Positions 1-11,935 of a stretch of 64,000 bases of DNA are shown here, piece by piece (position 1 is the first letter of the stretch; the number at the start of each line of letters is the position of its first letter). Position numbers and translations under genes: made by a program. The stretch is from Sweltsa coloradensis (Eukaryota > Arthropoda > Insecta > Plecoptera > Chloroperlidae), in NCBI GenBank assembly GCA_024449915.1, contig JAMZAV010004549.1:81624-145623 (forward strand). The letters run 5' to 3'. Under the pieces are notes generated by a model that was given only the letters and a program-made list of their open reading frames with translations, had not been told where the DNA came from and made no database searches.

Positions 1-580
1 CCATGTTTTGATTTTGGTGTATGCATTTCTGATAGATATTAATAAGACACAAAAGCTTACAAAAGAGTAAGCCTAACAACTACCAAGATAATGTGGTTCT
101 GATGTTAAACTGACCTGGTTGTCGAAAAAGGGAAAATATGTAATTTTATGAATGCTAATAAGTTGGTGATGTGCAGAACGTTTCATTCTGAGGTCAAAGA
201 CTAAGTAAGTAAGTAAGATAAAACTAAAGACCCTAGATCTATTTTAAAACGCCTCGTTCCACTGTGCAGGCTGTCACAGGCGCCGGTCTCGAGCTGTGCT
301 CTTGCTTTCTTTCTTTCTTTCTTTCTCATTCGTGAAGTGGCGTCGGAATCTAGTCCATGTCGCCAGTTAAAATCTTGGTAATAATAGAGATAATAATAGA
401 GATGATAAAATGAAATACAGTTGAATATCACTTTTGGATTTCGAGCTGTTAAAAACTATGAGAATCACTTTTGGATTATGAGGTTGAGGTGTTAAAAACT
501 ATTTGGAGGGTAACCTCCGAGCTGTGAACGTGAGCCAACCGTCAGGTATCACCCCGACGGTTGAACTGACTGAGTCTGAG
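1..580. other. No gene seen; minor simple repeats
   Basis: No exon or conserved protein was recognised on either strand. There are short (AAGT)n-type repeats near 200-215 and (CTTT)n near 303-327. A block containing atcacttttggat and gttaaaaactat is repeated twice between about 425 and 512, followed by a small GGAGG/CCTCC hairpin near 506-519. Confidence 0.5.
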
Positions 581-590
581 AGCTGTGCTC

Positions 591-719
591 AATGAACTTA
601 CCCCACTGAGCTCTATATACTTGGAAGTACTTGGAAGTATGTAGAGCTCAATGAACTTACCCCACTGAGCTCTATATACTTGGAAGTACTTGGAAGTATG
701 TAGAGCTCAATGAACTTAC
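591..719. repeat. 59-bp tandem repeat carrying a splice donor
   Basis: The word aatgaactta recurs at 591, 650 and 709, so the unit is 59 bp, present in two full copies plus the start of a third. On the minus strand each copy contains GGGTAAGTTC or GGGGTAAGTTC, which is the 5' splice donor of the protease exon ending at 720. The donor and its downstream intron sequence have therefore been locally amplified. Confidence 0.85.
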
Positions 720-818
720 CCACGTCGATGACTCCCCATCCTGCCACTTCAGCCAACTCCGAAACAAAGTTGGCGTTCATTAGTGACCCATGCGTGATAC
801 ATATTGGTCGGATATACA
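720..818 (-). CDS. Serine protease exon (AGWG region)
   Basis: This is an internal exon of a chymotrypsin-fold (S1) serine protease, about 33 codons long. The minus strand has a good acceptor (TTTTTGTTTCAG) before 818 and a GTAAGT donor after 720. The reading frame between them gives RPIC near its start, then NANFV, then ELAEVAGWG. In S1 proteases a Cys followed some residues later by AGWG lies between the catalytic Asp and the GDSGG Ser motif. The Asp and Ser exons were not found; the Ser exon would lie further downstream, outside the window. The exon probably belongs to the same gene as the exons at 22.3 and 26.9 kb, which would give introns of over 20 kb. That linkage is inferred from strand and order. 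A fragment or pseudogene remains possible. Confidence 0.72.
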
Positions 819-1040
819 CTGAAACAAAAATAGTTACCTACTTTAACATTCATATTCGTTTGAGGTGGTTCATTGAAATTTATTTTTCTTTCTTCTTTTT
901 TTCGTTTTCTGCCCTTTCCTTTTATTATTTTTTCTTTTTATGATATGTTTTTCAATTCCATTCTCTTTAGTATTTTAATTACTTAATTATTTATAACTAT
1001 CCCAAATATTTCCATGTTTTCTACATTGAATCTAGTTATT
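819..1040. other. Intron sequence, T-rich
   Basis: This is T-rich sequence upstream (on the minus strand) of the protease exon. It includes the pyrimidine tract of its acceptor next to 819. No other feature was seen. Confidence 0.4.
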
Positions 1041-1310
1041 AACCGACGTGTCGTTAGGCGCGCGACTCTGATTTAGGGTTCGAATCGGGTTCGAATCCCG
1101 TCGAGACCTGGCAATCCTGATGAAGGTTTCTTCCATGTTTTTTTCAGCCGTTAATGCGAACGCAAGGGAGGGATTGGGTTATTTTAAACTGCCCTCGAAC
1201 ATCCCTTCACAATCGTCCAAACTCCAATCTACCTATAGTTATAGGCACCTGAAGAGGACCATGCATTACACCATGGTCAGGTTTTCCCACGAAATTTGGT
1301 AATTATTAGT
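1041..1310 (+). mobile_element. tRNA-derived SINE
   Basis: The head at 1042-1110 resembles a tRNA gene. An A-box-like segment (tcgttaggcgcgcgactc) is followed by the B-box word GGTTCGAATCCCG, with a duplicated gggttcgaatc just before it. A non-tRNA body follows to about 1310. The 3' boundary and target duplication are not clear. SINEs with this layout are transcribed by RNA polymerase III from the internal boxes. Confidence 0.6.
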
Positions 1311-4300
1311 ATAGTATAGAACTCAATGGTATTACTGTTCTTCTATTTTGTGAATTGTTATTGGTTGTCCTCCTATATAGGAATGATATAAAATACTGTA
1401 TTGTTGAGTGTCTGAATATGAGAACATTTTACTCCCCGAAACTAGAAGCGAGCTCTGGTGGCCCCGAGGACGACAACATCGATACCAACGACGACAAAGA
1501 CTGAGGACACTGAACATCTCCGAGGCTAGAGTGGCACTAGTAGGGGGGAAATGAGCGTTCTGGCTCACCTGTTTTTTCCGGAGCCTCGGAGCCAGTCGGA
1601 TCCGCGCGCACCGCTCGTGTATAAGACTTTTAAATTTTTTCCCGGGGCCCGCCCAAATTTTTAATCAAAAACCTAACCTTTTTCTCCCATATCGTGGGGG
1701 CGAAAATTTTACACCCCCCTTATATTTTTTTTTCTTTTCCCCCCCCCCTTTCCAACCCCTCATTCACCCCCCATTTAAAAATTTATTTTAAAAAACGATA
1801 AAAACTTTATAATGGGTCTTAACCAAATATCTATTCCTCAACCCCCCTCCCCCCCCCCCCCCCCCCCCCCCCCCACCAAAAAACGCCCCAAAACTCATTT
1901 AAAGGGCAAAACCCTACACCTAAGCGCATCCCCTCTCTCCAAAACAAGCGCCTCTATTGCAACCTATCATTTTTATGAAATCCCCAAACCGCTTTAGAAA
2001 AAGTACCCAAAATTATCCCCAAAACTTTTCCCCCCCTTTTGGGAAAAAATATATAGTTAAAAACTAACTAAAAAAACGGCATTATCGCAGGGGGCGCAAT
2101 ATGACCTAACGAGTTGACGCGTCCTTAAACCAAATAAACCGGGCCAACCTCATACCCTTTTTTCCACCCCCCAAACCCCACTCAGGTAAAATGTTCGTAC
2201 ACGTTTCACCCCCAACAATACCCTCTTTACATCCCTCCTTTTTAAATTTTCAAGCAATGGGGCAATAAATTGGGTTAATACCCAAAGGGTCAATAAACCC
2301 TTTTATCTGCTGTACATCGGAAATTTAAACTTCACGGGGCATAACATGATCCACTAAAACGTTCGCCAATGGGGGCAATTTTTGTATTTTTTAAAAACGG
2401 CGAGTGGTTTTGTTTACTTTTTAGACTAATTACTATTGTTTTTGGGGGGGGGGGGCCAACGTATTTATTTTTTTTTTTTTCTAATTTTTTAATTTTTTAA
2501 GATATTAGGCCCCCGGTTGTTTTTCTTATTTTGAAAAGCTATTTTTTTAGATCTACTACTTTGAGAGTGGGCTACCTTTTCTTTTTCCATTTTATTTAAT
2601 CTAAAGCCCCAAAGGGAAAACTATACTATGTTCTATTTTTTCATTCACACTAGAAATTTTTCCCCGGAGTACATCTCACAAAGTTTTTAAAAACTTTTTT
2701 ATTTATTTTTGTTCTTCATTTGTCTACCCCTTTTTTTTCTCTTTTGGGTCAAAACCCCAAAAACATAGTGGGGAAACAATTACCGCAAGCTCTATAAACA
2801 TTCAATTTTTTCTCACATAAAATAAAAATAAGTCCTAATGCATATTCATTGTCGTTTATCACCAGTATAAAATGCAATAAAGCTTTTGGGAAATGTTCAT
2901 AGTGGGGTTTTAAAGGCCATACTTTTCATACATCATACAAAGTACATTCTTTCCTCTCCTCCCGTAGCCTTTTTAAATTTTTTGAATGAACTTCACCCAA
3001 AATGTTTGGGGGGGGGTTAGGTTTTTTGCAATAAAATCAAAGTCGGGCTTAACGTAAAAAAATACTTTTACTATTTATGTATTCAAAATTTGTATATTTT
3101 CCCCTTCAAAATTAATAAAACAACCCTTTAAAAATTTTTTTATACATAAAATTAGCTGGGAAATTTAAATTTCCCGGGGTTTACTTTAAATAGTGTCAAA
3201 ACCCAAAAAATATAAATCTTTACAATTTTTACAAAAATTTTCAATTTCTTTTAATTTAACTTTCGCAAAAAATTAAGTTCATACAATAAAAACAAAAACC
3301 CATCTTTTAGAAGGGAGGCTATACTCATAAAAACTTGTTAGTTTAAAAAATTAAAAATTATCAAGAAATCAATCATGATATATAAATTAAACAATGCCCA
3401 CAACTTTACCCGTTATTTTACTAAAACATTTTCCCTTTCCAGGCACTCCAGTTCATTTTGAAATAGCCCTTTAAAATGGCCTTTGGGCATAGGTATTGAT
3501 ACCGTCCTTCGTATAAAAGCGTTTATCATCAAAAGGGGACAACGGGGCCTTTCTCTTTTTTAAAGGTAAACGTTAAATGATCCCTGCTTTTTACCCGAAA
3601 ACTGTCGGCACTTTGAAATTTCTTAAAAAAAAGGCATTTTTTATAGTCTTCTGCACAATACACTTTTTAAAGGGTACTTTTTCACTATTCCTTCCCAACC
3701 TTCTTTATTTTTCCACAAATTTTTCCCAAAATGGGAACATTTTTGGTTTTAGTCCTACAAATTCCTTTTACTACTGCTCCTTCACACTCATTTTTTTGTT
3801 TTTTCCAACTATTTTTTTTTTTTTACATCACTATATAAAAAATTTTCCGGAGGTAGTTTGACGGTCATAAAAAGGGGTCTCCCAAACATATCATTTTTAA
3901 ATTTTCGGGTTTCCATTAAATAAAAAAGGGGAATCAGTGTCTGTGAAAGAAGCTTGAGACGACCCCCAAATTTTTTTCTAAAATGCAAATTGGGAAAGAA
4001 ACTGGTACTGACATGTTTACTTATTTTTCTAAAACTGTAAACCCGCATATATAGGTCTATTAAGTTCAAAAAAAGCCCTTCTTTGGAGGGGATTGCTACG
4101 GACCCTTTAAAAAAATTTGGGAACCCCTAAAAAGCGGGAGTGAAATTATTTTTTTTGCTCTTTTCTTCATTTTTTAACTAACTCTACATTTATCCGGTTT
4201 CTTATTTTTTTTCCATTGATTTTCCAAAAATTTTGAATTTACAATTAGTTTGAAAAGTTTTTTCCTCAAAGTTATTTTTAGCCTTCATACGTTTTTTTAT

Positions 4301-7300
4301 TTATTGAATTAAAAAAAGGTGCTAACCGGGCGCGGGGGGGGGCGTAAATTTCCCATTACACGATGTATTTTGGGAAAGTCAAAGTCCAAACATAGAAAAC
4401 TGTTTCAATTTTAAAAATAGTAAATTTATAGCGGGGTTTTTGGGTTATTTAGATTGGGTTAAAAGTTTTTTGGGGAATTTTGCTAGACGGGGAAATCCCA
4501 ACTCATTTTGCAAGAAGCTTTGAGTATGGCAAAAGCATACATCATTATAGCAAATTTCTCGGTGCTGGGGGTAGATCTTTAGGGAATGGGCGTCATTTAA
4601 TACATCAGGAACTTAGACCCGACTTCTAAAATTTTTTAAAACCTTTTTTTTTGGTCGGCATCATCAATATGTTACAAAGTCACACTCTTTAATCTCCTCG
4701 GGCACTAAAAACCATTTAAATTCACGTAAAAGGTAGATATCATTCATTGAAAACCCCAAATATGGGTTTTATTACAATCGAAATAAATGAAATTTAGAGG
4801 TTTTTTCTGCTTTATATTCGACATATATTTATTTTTTTTGTTTCTGAAAATTTTGTAGTTTTTTCATGGATACACCCCCCCGTTTTCCCTTTCCCTCCAA
4901 AAAAAAAATACATTTCAGGGTCTTTTAAAAAGTTCAAATTTTCAACTTTAGTCTTTTTAAGGAAATTTTTTCCCAGGCAAACCCCCGGTCCCAGTGTAAA
5001 TATTCCGGGACCCTAGTCCATAATTATGAAAACAAAATAAGCAAAAATTTTTCAAATCCCTCTGCAAAAGCAGCAAAACGTCCTTTTTTAACAAAAAGGT
5101 CTTGATTTCCCCCAAAATCACTGAGTGCAAATGAACCCCAAAACTTTTTTGGCGTGGTTGAAATTTCCATCGCAAACCCGGTTTTCTCCAGTTAAAAAAT
5201 TTATAAAAGCCAGATTTTTGGGGGAAAGGAAAGGGAAATCTAACAATTTAAGCGGCGAATCCAAAAATAAATCTTTTGGGAAAATATTCCTTTACTACAA
5301 AAGCAAAACTCTCTCATTATCAAATTTTGTTCTTTCTTTAAAATTTTAAAATTTTTTCCTCCCCATATCCTAACAGATTGTCAAAAAGATTTTTAAGGAA
5401 GCCCCTTTAAAAATTGAAAAGAGTCCAAAAACCTCAAAGCACCCAACGAAAACGAAATATCCCTTCTCCTTTTTATTGGGAATGCAGGTGATGCCCCCTT
5501 TTCCTTTATTTTCCCCAATATTTTGCATAATTAAATGTAAATCGTATTTACGCAAGTTTTGAAAAAACCAGGGGAATAAAGGGAAACTTGTTTATAGTTT
5601 AAATTTACAGTCTATTTGCGCAGCACCCCCGGAAACGCCCCAGTCAAATGAGTTATAAATCTTTTACAACTTTTTTTCACCAAGAAATCTCCCTAAAAAA
5701 ATAGGAAATTTTTTCTGCCATTTGGGGCCCGATTTCACCCCTCAAGGCCCAGGGATTTGGGGGTTTTAAATATCTCCTAATTTTTGTTAGAATTTCCTCC
5801 CTTCTCTGAGTAGATTTTTTAAAAACTATCATTTTTTTTCACCAAATATACAACGGAGGCTTAGCCCACTCTCCATCTAAATTTTAAAAAACAAAAATAG
5901 GCGTACCCAAGGAGGGTTCGTAAAATTTATTTTTCGTCGTAAACGAAGCATCGTCATTGGGCGGGAAAAACCCCAAACTTATTTTTTTTGGGGAAAAAAC
6001 TTTCCGGGTCCGCGTAAATTATTTTAGGGAAACTTTTAGAAAAATGATGATTTTTAAATTTTCATTATTTTTTTATTTTCCCTTTGGGGCATTCTAAATT
6101 TTTTGGGGGGCTGTGCTCTTTAAACGTAAGTGTGTGTTTTGAAAGAAGATCCTTTGAAAAAAAATCTAAGCAGGAAAAAAAATAGCAAAAAAATTTCAAA
6201 CCATTATTTTTTGGGAACAAAAAACCCAAAGCAATCTTCTAATTTTTTTTATGAGGCTTTAGTGAGAATTTTTTTCATTAGAAATTTGTAAAGTAGTTTA
6301 AACGGGGGAACTTTTTCCTTTTTGGTGACCCTTAGTAAAAATCCCCTCCCCTTTCCCAAACCCAAACACTTCAGGGATATTTTAAATTTTTTTTCCCTCA
6401 AAAAGGGCTTTTTTTGTTTTTTAAAAAGGGGATTTCAATTCCCTTTCATTTTTAAATCTTGATTAAAATTTTGGGTATTTTTTTTCCCAACTCGTTCACA
6501 TTTTGTGATCTTGGGATAAAGCTGGGGCTAAAATGGACCCAAAAACATTTGTGTTTTGGGTTTTTTAAACCGTTTACAAAAAAGTTTTTTTTCCCCTTGT
6601 ATTTTCGGGGAAGGGGAAAAAGGCTCGAAGCTGTTAGTGGAGTATACCCCGCGGCCCTTGGGCCCTTCCATGTAAAAAAACTGATCGATGTGCCAGTTAC
6701 TTCCCCTCCCTCTAAAATTTAGTGCGGGGCCCTTGTTGATGGCGAGAATGCTCATTGAAATTGAGTTCAAACTGGGTTTTGTCAATAACACATTACATCT
6801 ACTTCGGAAGCAGGGATTTGGGGGCCCCTCCCCCCCCTTCAGACCCCCGGAAAAACCGTACAAAAAAAGGCAATATCCCCATTTCACTCCGCGATGATAC
6901 CAAATTTTTAAAAATTTTTTTCCTTGTAGCTTCTTGATGTTCCCTTACAAAGATTAACACCCCTCCCGAGCTCTTTTTCCCAAATGTATTTTTTTAAAAA
7001 CCCTCCTTTAAAAGGGCAGACGCGAATTTCCCCAAGGCCCCCTCACTACAAGGATCATTTTTCACTGCATTCACGGGTATCATCTTTCATGGGATCGCCC
7101 AATCATACCCATTACGGAGTTATCCACCTGTTTACTAATTTGATGGATTTTAAAAAATGTCTCAAATATTTTTACTTTTTTACTAAATTTTTTCCACTTA
7201 TATCACTTTTATGTAAATTTACATGACTATTTACCAGTGGTTTTTAAGGGATCATCCCTCTAGAAAACGTAGCTTCACATTTTTTCACAGAGTCCCTTTT

Positions 7301-7479
7301 TTGTAGTATAAAATGGTTGGGCTCGTGCCTTGGGTATTTGGATTTTTAAAAAAAAAAATACCACACGGGGCGCAGCGGGAATTTCTTAGAATCCCCCCAA
7401 AGCCCTACAATCGGAAGAAAACCCAGTTTAATATTTCTTAAAAGTTGCATGTTTGGGAAATTTTTCTTTAGCAAAAATT

Positions 7480-7562
7480 TAATAATAAAAATAAAAATAA
7501 TAATAAAAATAATAATAAAATAAAAATAATAAAAATTTAATAAAATAATAAAAATAAATACC
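7480..7562 (+). repeat. (AAT)n microsatellite, left arm
   Basis: An imperfect AAT/AAAT array. It aligns with the (ATT)n array of the right arm. Confidence 0.8.
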
Positions 7563-7564
7563 AA

Positions 7565-8905
7565 AAGAAGCTACATGAAAGAAATTACAACAATTTCCCT
7601 TAAACCCCAAAGGGTATCCTCGAGACTCAAAAGGCAGAAATCTCAAAAACGTGTAAATATTTGAAAATTTCTAAACAAGAATGAACTTCGGTTTTTTCGA
7701 GACAGCTTCCATCCGCCCTGGTTTTTGGGTTTCCCAAAAGCCCCAAAGAGAAAATGTAGAGGGCCCGACGAAAAATGGGCCCACCCCGTCCAGCAAAAAG
7801 GAAAACATAAATCTAAAAACAATATTAGAATTTTATAAATAAACTTATTTTATTTAATTTAAAGACAAAAGTAATAAGGTATGAAATAGGTACCATGGAA
7901 GTACTTGAGGGAAAGTCCGTACAACATGTTAGCCCCGGGTTTTTAAAAACCGAGTTTGTATAAAATACATCCAAAAATAATAATAAAATAATAATAATAA
8001 TAATAAAAATAATAAAAATAATAATAAAAAATAATAATAATAATAATAATAATAAAAATTGAAGAGAAATTATAACATTGACGGGATGTTTTCGTCGCGT
8101 CGTGGGGGTTTGAATAATTTAAACTTTATTCTTGTTTTCCCGACGAAAGGCCCTCACTGTGGGAAGACATTTCATTTGCAAGTGGGGGCGTAGCTAGGTA
8201 GGCCAGATTTTAAAAGGACAGGGGCAAAAAAGGTAAAAAACAAAAAAACCATTGTAAAAAGGGGTCAGGTGGGATTTGTCTGAAATTGCTACATGAAATG
8301 ACAAAGGGGCTGACTCAAGGCTGAGATTTTTTTTGATAAAACGAAAATAATTTGCCAAAAGCTGGGGTTATGGCCTAGACTCAAAAGGGGGAAGTCAAAA
8401 AAATTTTTCCAAAAAAACCCCTTTAACAAAAATAATGGAGAGTAGGTGGCTACAAACTTAGGGGATTCGTGGTTTCCCTTTCCTTTAAAATTTTAAATTA
8501 AATCACCTCCTCAGCAGAGAAAATGCGATAAAACCAAGAACTCCCACCAGACCCAACACAGCATAAACAGCATCTTCCCCACAAAAAACCTCCCACACCA
8601 CCACCCCAAAAACCCCAAACCTCAACCACCCCCCCAACAACAACACAACAAAAACAACAAAAAACTAGAGCCGTCCACCGCCACCCTTTGGAAGTTTTCC
8701 AAAAAGAAGTGCCCCCTTTTGCAAAGAAGGAAAACAAACGAAAACCAGCAACCCCCTTTTAAATGCCCTTCCCCCTTTGAGGACGCTACGTGGGAAATCA
8801 AGAATAATTTTAAGTTATTCCCCACCACACGCAAACAAAAACATCCCGTAAATGTTAAAATTTCTCTTAAATTATATCGGGTCGCGAAAGCAAAATTTGG
8901 GTAAA
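7565..8905. other. Left-arm segment missing from right arm
   Basis: About 1.3 kb has no counterpart in the right arm. It is bounded by AAT-rich sequence on both sides: the array at 7480-7562 and aataatgataat near 8905. A further AAT array lies inside at 7975-8055. The arrangement suggests a deletion in the right arm between AAT repeats. No gene was recognised. Confidence 0.55.
7975..8055 (+). repeat. (AAT)n microsatellite
   Basis: An AAT-rich array inside the left-arm-only segment. Confidence 0.8.
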
Positions 8906-10759
8906 CCAAATAATGATAATAAAAAAATAAAAATTTAAAAAAAATTATATTAATGATAAAAAGACGTACAAATTTATTGATGTGAGAGAAAATATTATTT
9001 TTTTAAATAAAGTGAAAAATTTTTAACAGATATGTAAACAGAAAACTGTTTTGTGAAGAGTAAAATAGAAATTTTTCTACAACCAACCCATCAAATTTTT
9101 TCTAGTTAATAAAGCCGTGAAGCACCCCTTCTATTTAAAATACTGCACCAGCTTTTTTATAAAAGGGGAAAATTTACGAATTTTTAACAAAACAAAATGG
9201 GAATTTTCCCCCAAAGAAAAATTTTTTATTCTAATCTAATTTAAACACACCAGGAAAATTGAAAGTTTGGGTCCCCCCCAATACAGCACAAAAAACCCCC
9301 TTTGTGTGAGAGCACCCCCACTATTTTTATATACTGCATTTTAAAGCCCCTTTAAATAGAAAAGAGTAAAAACCAAGTTAATCAAATTTTTGGGGAAACT
9401 TTCCCGAAAAAAAAGGGTTTGTCATACTTTTAAATTTTGTAACTTACTAAAAAAATGAAAATAAAAATTTGTACTTGAATTTGTACCTACAAAAAAAAAA
9501 ATATAGAGTATATAAATATAAAATTTATTTAAAGAAAAGTATTAAAAAATAACAAAAATTAAATTCCCTTTTACTGGTTAAACGCCAGTCCTTATAATAT
9601 GAAAATAAAATTAGTAAAAATTGTAAAAAATTTTTAAATTTAAATGATTAAAAGTATTTTTGGGGTATGTTTTTTTTTAAAAACAAAAATTTGGGCCCAC
9701 TTGTTATTTTGCAGACTTTAACGAAAATGTTTCAGTTGTTGAACAAATTGTTTTCCAAAGGTTTAAATATTTCTTGCCAGTTCATAATACTTATATGGGA
9801 GAAATAAATGCTGATTTAAATCAAGTTTTTTTAAATCATTAAAATGCAATCACCAATTTACAATGTGCTTTTTTTTTTCGGGAAATAATTTTCACCCCTC
9901 TAATGTTCACTCCTGAAAACCCCCGGGAAGAACCCAAAGAATATTAAAAACACCCCAGCATATAATATGTATTATTTGTGAGGGTTGTTTGATTACGCGG
10001 GTGCATGAAAATCATCACTTTTAAAGTTTTTGTAATAACCCAAATTAGCAGAAAATCTCACATTTTTAATCTATAAATTTTAAAAATTATAAATTTTGTT
10101 AATTATTTTTTACTTTCATTATTTTTTTTGTTTGGTTTTAAAGAAAATGCTCTTTATTGTTGTACTTTGTGCTGAAATTTTTATTCCAGAAAACCCAATG
10201 AATGCAACTTTTTTTTAAACAAATATACTTTTTTAAATTTTTAAAATTGCATGTTTCCAAAACGAAAAACTCATTTTTTACTTTTTTTAATTTAAAATGT
10301 AAAAAAAAAATAATAAGGGTTTTACATTTTTAAATTACCTATGGGCCCTTACTTTTTTATTTTTAAGTGAATAAAAATTAATATGAAATTTTAAATTTTT
10401 TTTAAAGGATTCATAAAAATAAAACACAAATGTTATTTTGTTTTCACTTTCTCAAAATTAAAATTTCTTTGGGGTAAAGAAATTTAAATAAAAAAAACCC
10501 CCCAAAACATGTTATGATTTTTAAATTTATAATCACCGATTTGCAATGGCGTTTTGTTTTCCCCTTGGGGTAATCACTCAAACGATCTTCACCCTGAGAT
10601 CCATAGAAGAAAAAAAATATATCTTTACGCATACGTTTATAATATCGTTTTTGTTTTAAGCCGCTCATGTAAATGACAAGAGCATAGTGGATGTCGTCAT
10701 TAAGAGCGAGTACTCGTTTAAAAGTAATCTATTAAAACTTAAACCCAATTGAGGGGGCA

Positions 10760-11555
10760 AAGATTAAAAAACGCATCATGTCCCTGAGTAAAATTTTTTT
10801 TTACTAAGATGGCTTTTGAAAGGGCTTAAAAGCAAGCTCTTTCAATTTTTTTTGTACAGTTTGCTTCAAAACGAAACATTTGCAGTACAAATAGCGATAC
10901 AAAACAGAAATTTTCCCTTCAAAACGCAACTGTCCATTTTTTTTTTTTTTTAAAAATCCCAACTTTGTCCATAAAAAACCCAAATTTAAAGTTTAATTTC
11001 GTGGGGTAGATTTCCCCCATGCCCAAAAATTTATAAAGGGTTTAGAAGGTTACGTTTTTGGATTTTTACATAAAAAAATTTTTTGGAATTTTTTTGGGAG
11101 TTTTGAATGCCTTTGGAGGATTTTAAAGGGTTTCCAAATTTTAAAAAATAAAAAAAATTTTCTTTAAAAAATTAAACAAAAAAAAATAAAAAAAAAAAAA
11201 TTTTTTAATAATAAATTAATCAAATCAAAATAAAATAAAATAAAATAAAAAAATTTGAAACAAAACGAAACCCAATGTCCACTATTTCGATTCAAAAAAA
11301 AAATTTTTGAAAAAAAAACGCAACATTTTCCATTTATTTTGATTAAAAATGAAACATGCCCATAAAAAAAAACCAAAGGGCCAAAACCAAAAAAAAGAAA
11401 AATTTTTGGAGATATCATTATTAAAAGTTTAAATGTTTATATTTTTTCTTAAATTTCATATTCATTGTTTTTATGATATGTGTGCACACTTCCTGTGAAA
11501 TATTTTTTTGGGGGCCCTTATCTAAACCCCCAAACTAGAAGGGAAAAATTTTGCT
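10760..11555. other. Second left-arm-only segment
   Basis: The anchors on either side give different centres of symmetry (about 11480 outside, about 11900 inside), so about 0.8 kb here has no partner in the right arm around 12215-12255. The sequence is AT-rich with poly-A/T runs and no recognisable coding content. Confidence 0.5.
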
Positions 11556-11870
11556 TTTTTGAATTTTTGCTCCTCAATTATTAAAACGGGTTTTAAATTA
11601 CTTTAAGAAACTTACCAAAATTTATACAAAACACTATGTTCTATGTTTTTCAGGGTTTAAAACCCTTTTCTCGCGAAACCCTTTAGGAAGAAATTAAACT
11701 TTAAATTTAAAGTCTCTCACACATTTATTGTCAAAAATGCTGTGTTTGCAGTTTCCCCAATACGACAGATTTTCAATGTCCACCTACGACCCCCTTCGAA
11801 AAAAGTTAAAACACAGTTTGTTTTCCCTGATGACACACCCAATATCAAGTAACCAGAGAACATTGACCCC

Positions 11871-11935
11871 TTCTAATTGCCTTCTTTATAAAAACTTTTT
11901 AAATATCAACTTTTGAAAAATAATTTTGAGTGAGG
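11871..11935. other. Palindrome centre (spacer)
   Basis: About 65 bp of unpaired AT-rich sequence lies between the arm ends accagagaacattgacccc (11851-11870) and its reverse complement at 11936-11955. It does not look like a PacBio SMRTbell adapter, which would contain GA/CT-rich runs. Confidence 0.7.

Larger units (their letters stand above)
1545..11903 (+). repeat. Left arm of giant palindrome
   Basis: Segments of this arm are the reverse complement of 11904-19945. Matched anchors include 1560-1650 with 19841-19930 (ccggagcc...gtcggatccg...tataagac), 3480-3560 with 17980-18070, 7210-7330 with 14290-14410, 8960-8990 with 13965-13985, 9890-9920 with 13045-13090, 10680-10720 with 12255-12290, and 11851-11870 with 11936-11955. 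The arms differ mainly by small indels and homopolymer lengths. Poly-C runs such as 1847-1874 and the absence of long credible ORFs suggest unpolished sequence. No gene was recognised in the arm. Confidence 0.85.

Noticed and set aside
11871..11935. Missed sequencing adapter at the palindrome centre
   Set aside because: The spacer is AT-rich and does not resemble a SMRTbell adapter. A fold-back read without adapter remains possible.
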